Source of the DNA: an uncultured Prevotella sp. | GTDB taxonomy: Bacteria; Bacteroidota; Bacteroidia; Bacteroidales; Bacteroidaceae | Direction: 5' to 3' | Length of the DNA stretch: 5,929 nucleotides | Assembly: GCA_900555035.1 (NCBI GenBank) | Contig: USJX01000117.1 | Coordinates: 1 to 5,929, forward strand | Shown here: in pieces, positions 5,882 to 5,929 of the stretch | How the letters are laid out: every line of letters begins with the position of its first letter | Position numbering within the stretch: position 1 is the first letter of the stretch | The notes under the pieces: generated by a model | Database searches by the model: none | What the model was told of the DNA's origin: nothing | Seen by the model: only the letters and a program-made list of their open reading frames with translations | Position numbers and translations under genes: made by a program

Positions 5882-5899
5882 GTCCCGTTAAAACGAGAC
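5882..5899. promoter_or_regulatory. Imperfect palindrome upstream of recD2
   Basis: GTCCCGTTAAAACGAGAC has 8-bp arms with one mismatch around a 2-bp centre; the inner CGTTAAAACG pairs perfectly. It lies 36-53 bp upstream of the recD2 ATG, a plausible operator position for the operon. Equally, it could be part of a mobile-element end cut off by the window edge. No convincing TAnnTTTG element was found on the minus strand between 5847 and 5929; the closest, TATATTCA, lies too near the ATG. The operon promoter may therefore lie beyond the window. Confidence 0.35.
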
Positions 5900-5929
5900 G
5901 ATTATTAAATAAGTTATTAATTCTCAAAA

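Overview
The window looks like a chromosomal segment of a Bacteroidota bacterium, most likely a Prevotella/Segatella-type gut or oral species. The evidence is a clear Bacteroidota -7 promoter element (TAATTTTG) before the first gene, A-rich leaders with no Shine-Dalgarno sequence before the others, AT-rich spacers around genes of moderate GC, and the protein sequences themselves. The genus is an inference from overall feel, not from a marker gene.

Layout from left to right: a plus-strand gene for a DUF5675-family protein (125-685) with its own promoter and an AT-rich repeated leader. Next comes a 367-bp convergent gap with no gene, holding a nested palindromic element (783-960) and a 23-bp tandem array (947-1061) that runs into the end of the next gene. 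Then three minus-strand genes, transcribed right to left in the order recD2 (5846-3600), tcdA (3529-2744) and an ABC-F ATPase (2687-1053). Gaps of about 70 and 56 bp suggest one operon. An imperfect palindrome lies just upstream of recD2.

The operon products are housekeeping-like: a RecD2 helicase for DNA repair and replication-fork processing, TcdA which cyclises t6A to ct6A at position 37 of ANN-decoding tRNAs, and an ABC-F ATPase that probably acts on the ribosome. Two of the three bear on translation. The DUF5675 gene is separate, of unknown function, and belongs to a family I associate with phage or cell-wall contexts.

I do not see a defence island, CRISPR array, RNA gene or complete mobile element. 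The least explained material is between the genes. Almost every gene border carries short tandem repeats of 14-24 bp. The recD2-tcdA spacer is exactly filled by a 24-codon reading frame that overlaps the recD2 stop (ATGA) and the tcdA start (TAATG). The convergent gap holds four hairpins sharing a GGATTTNNAATCC core whose flanking stems covary.
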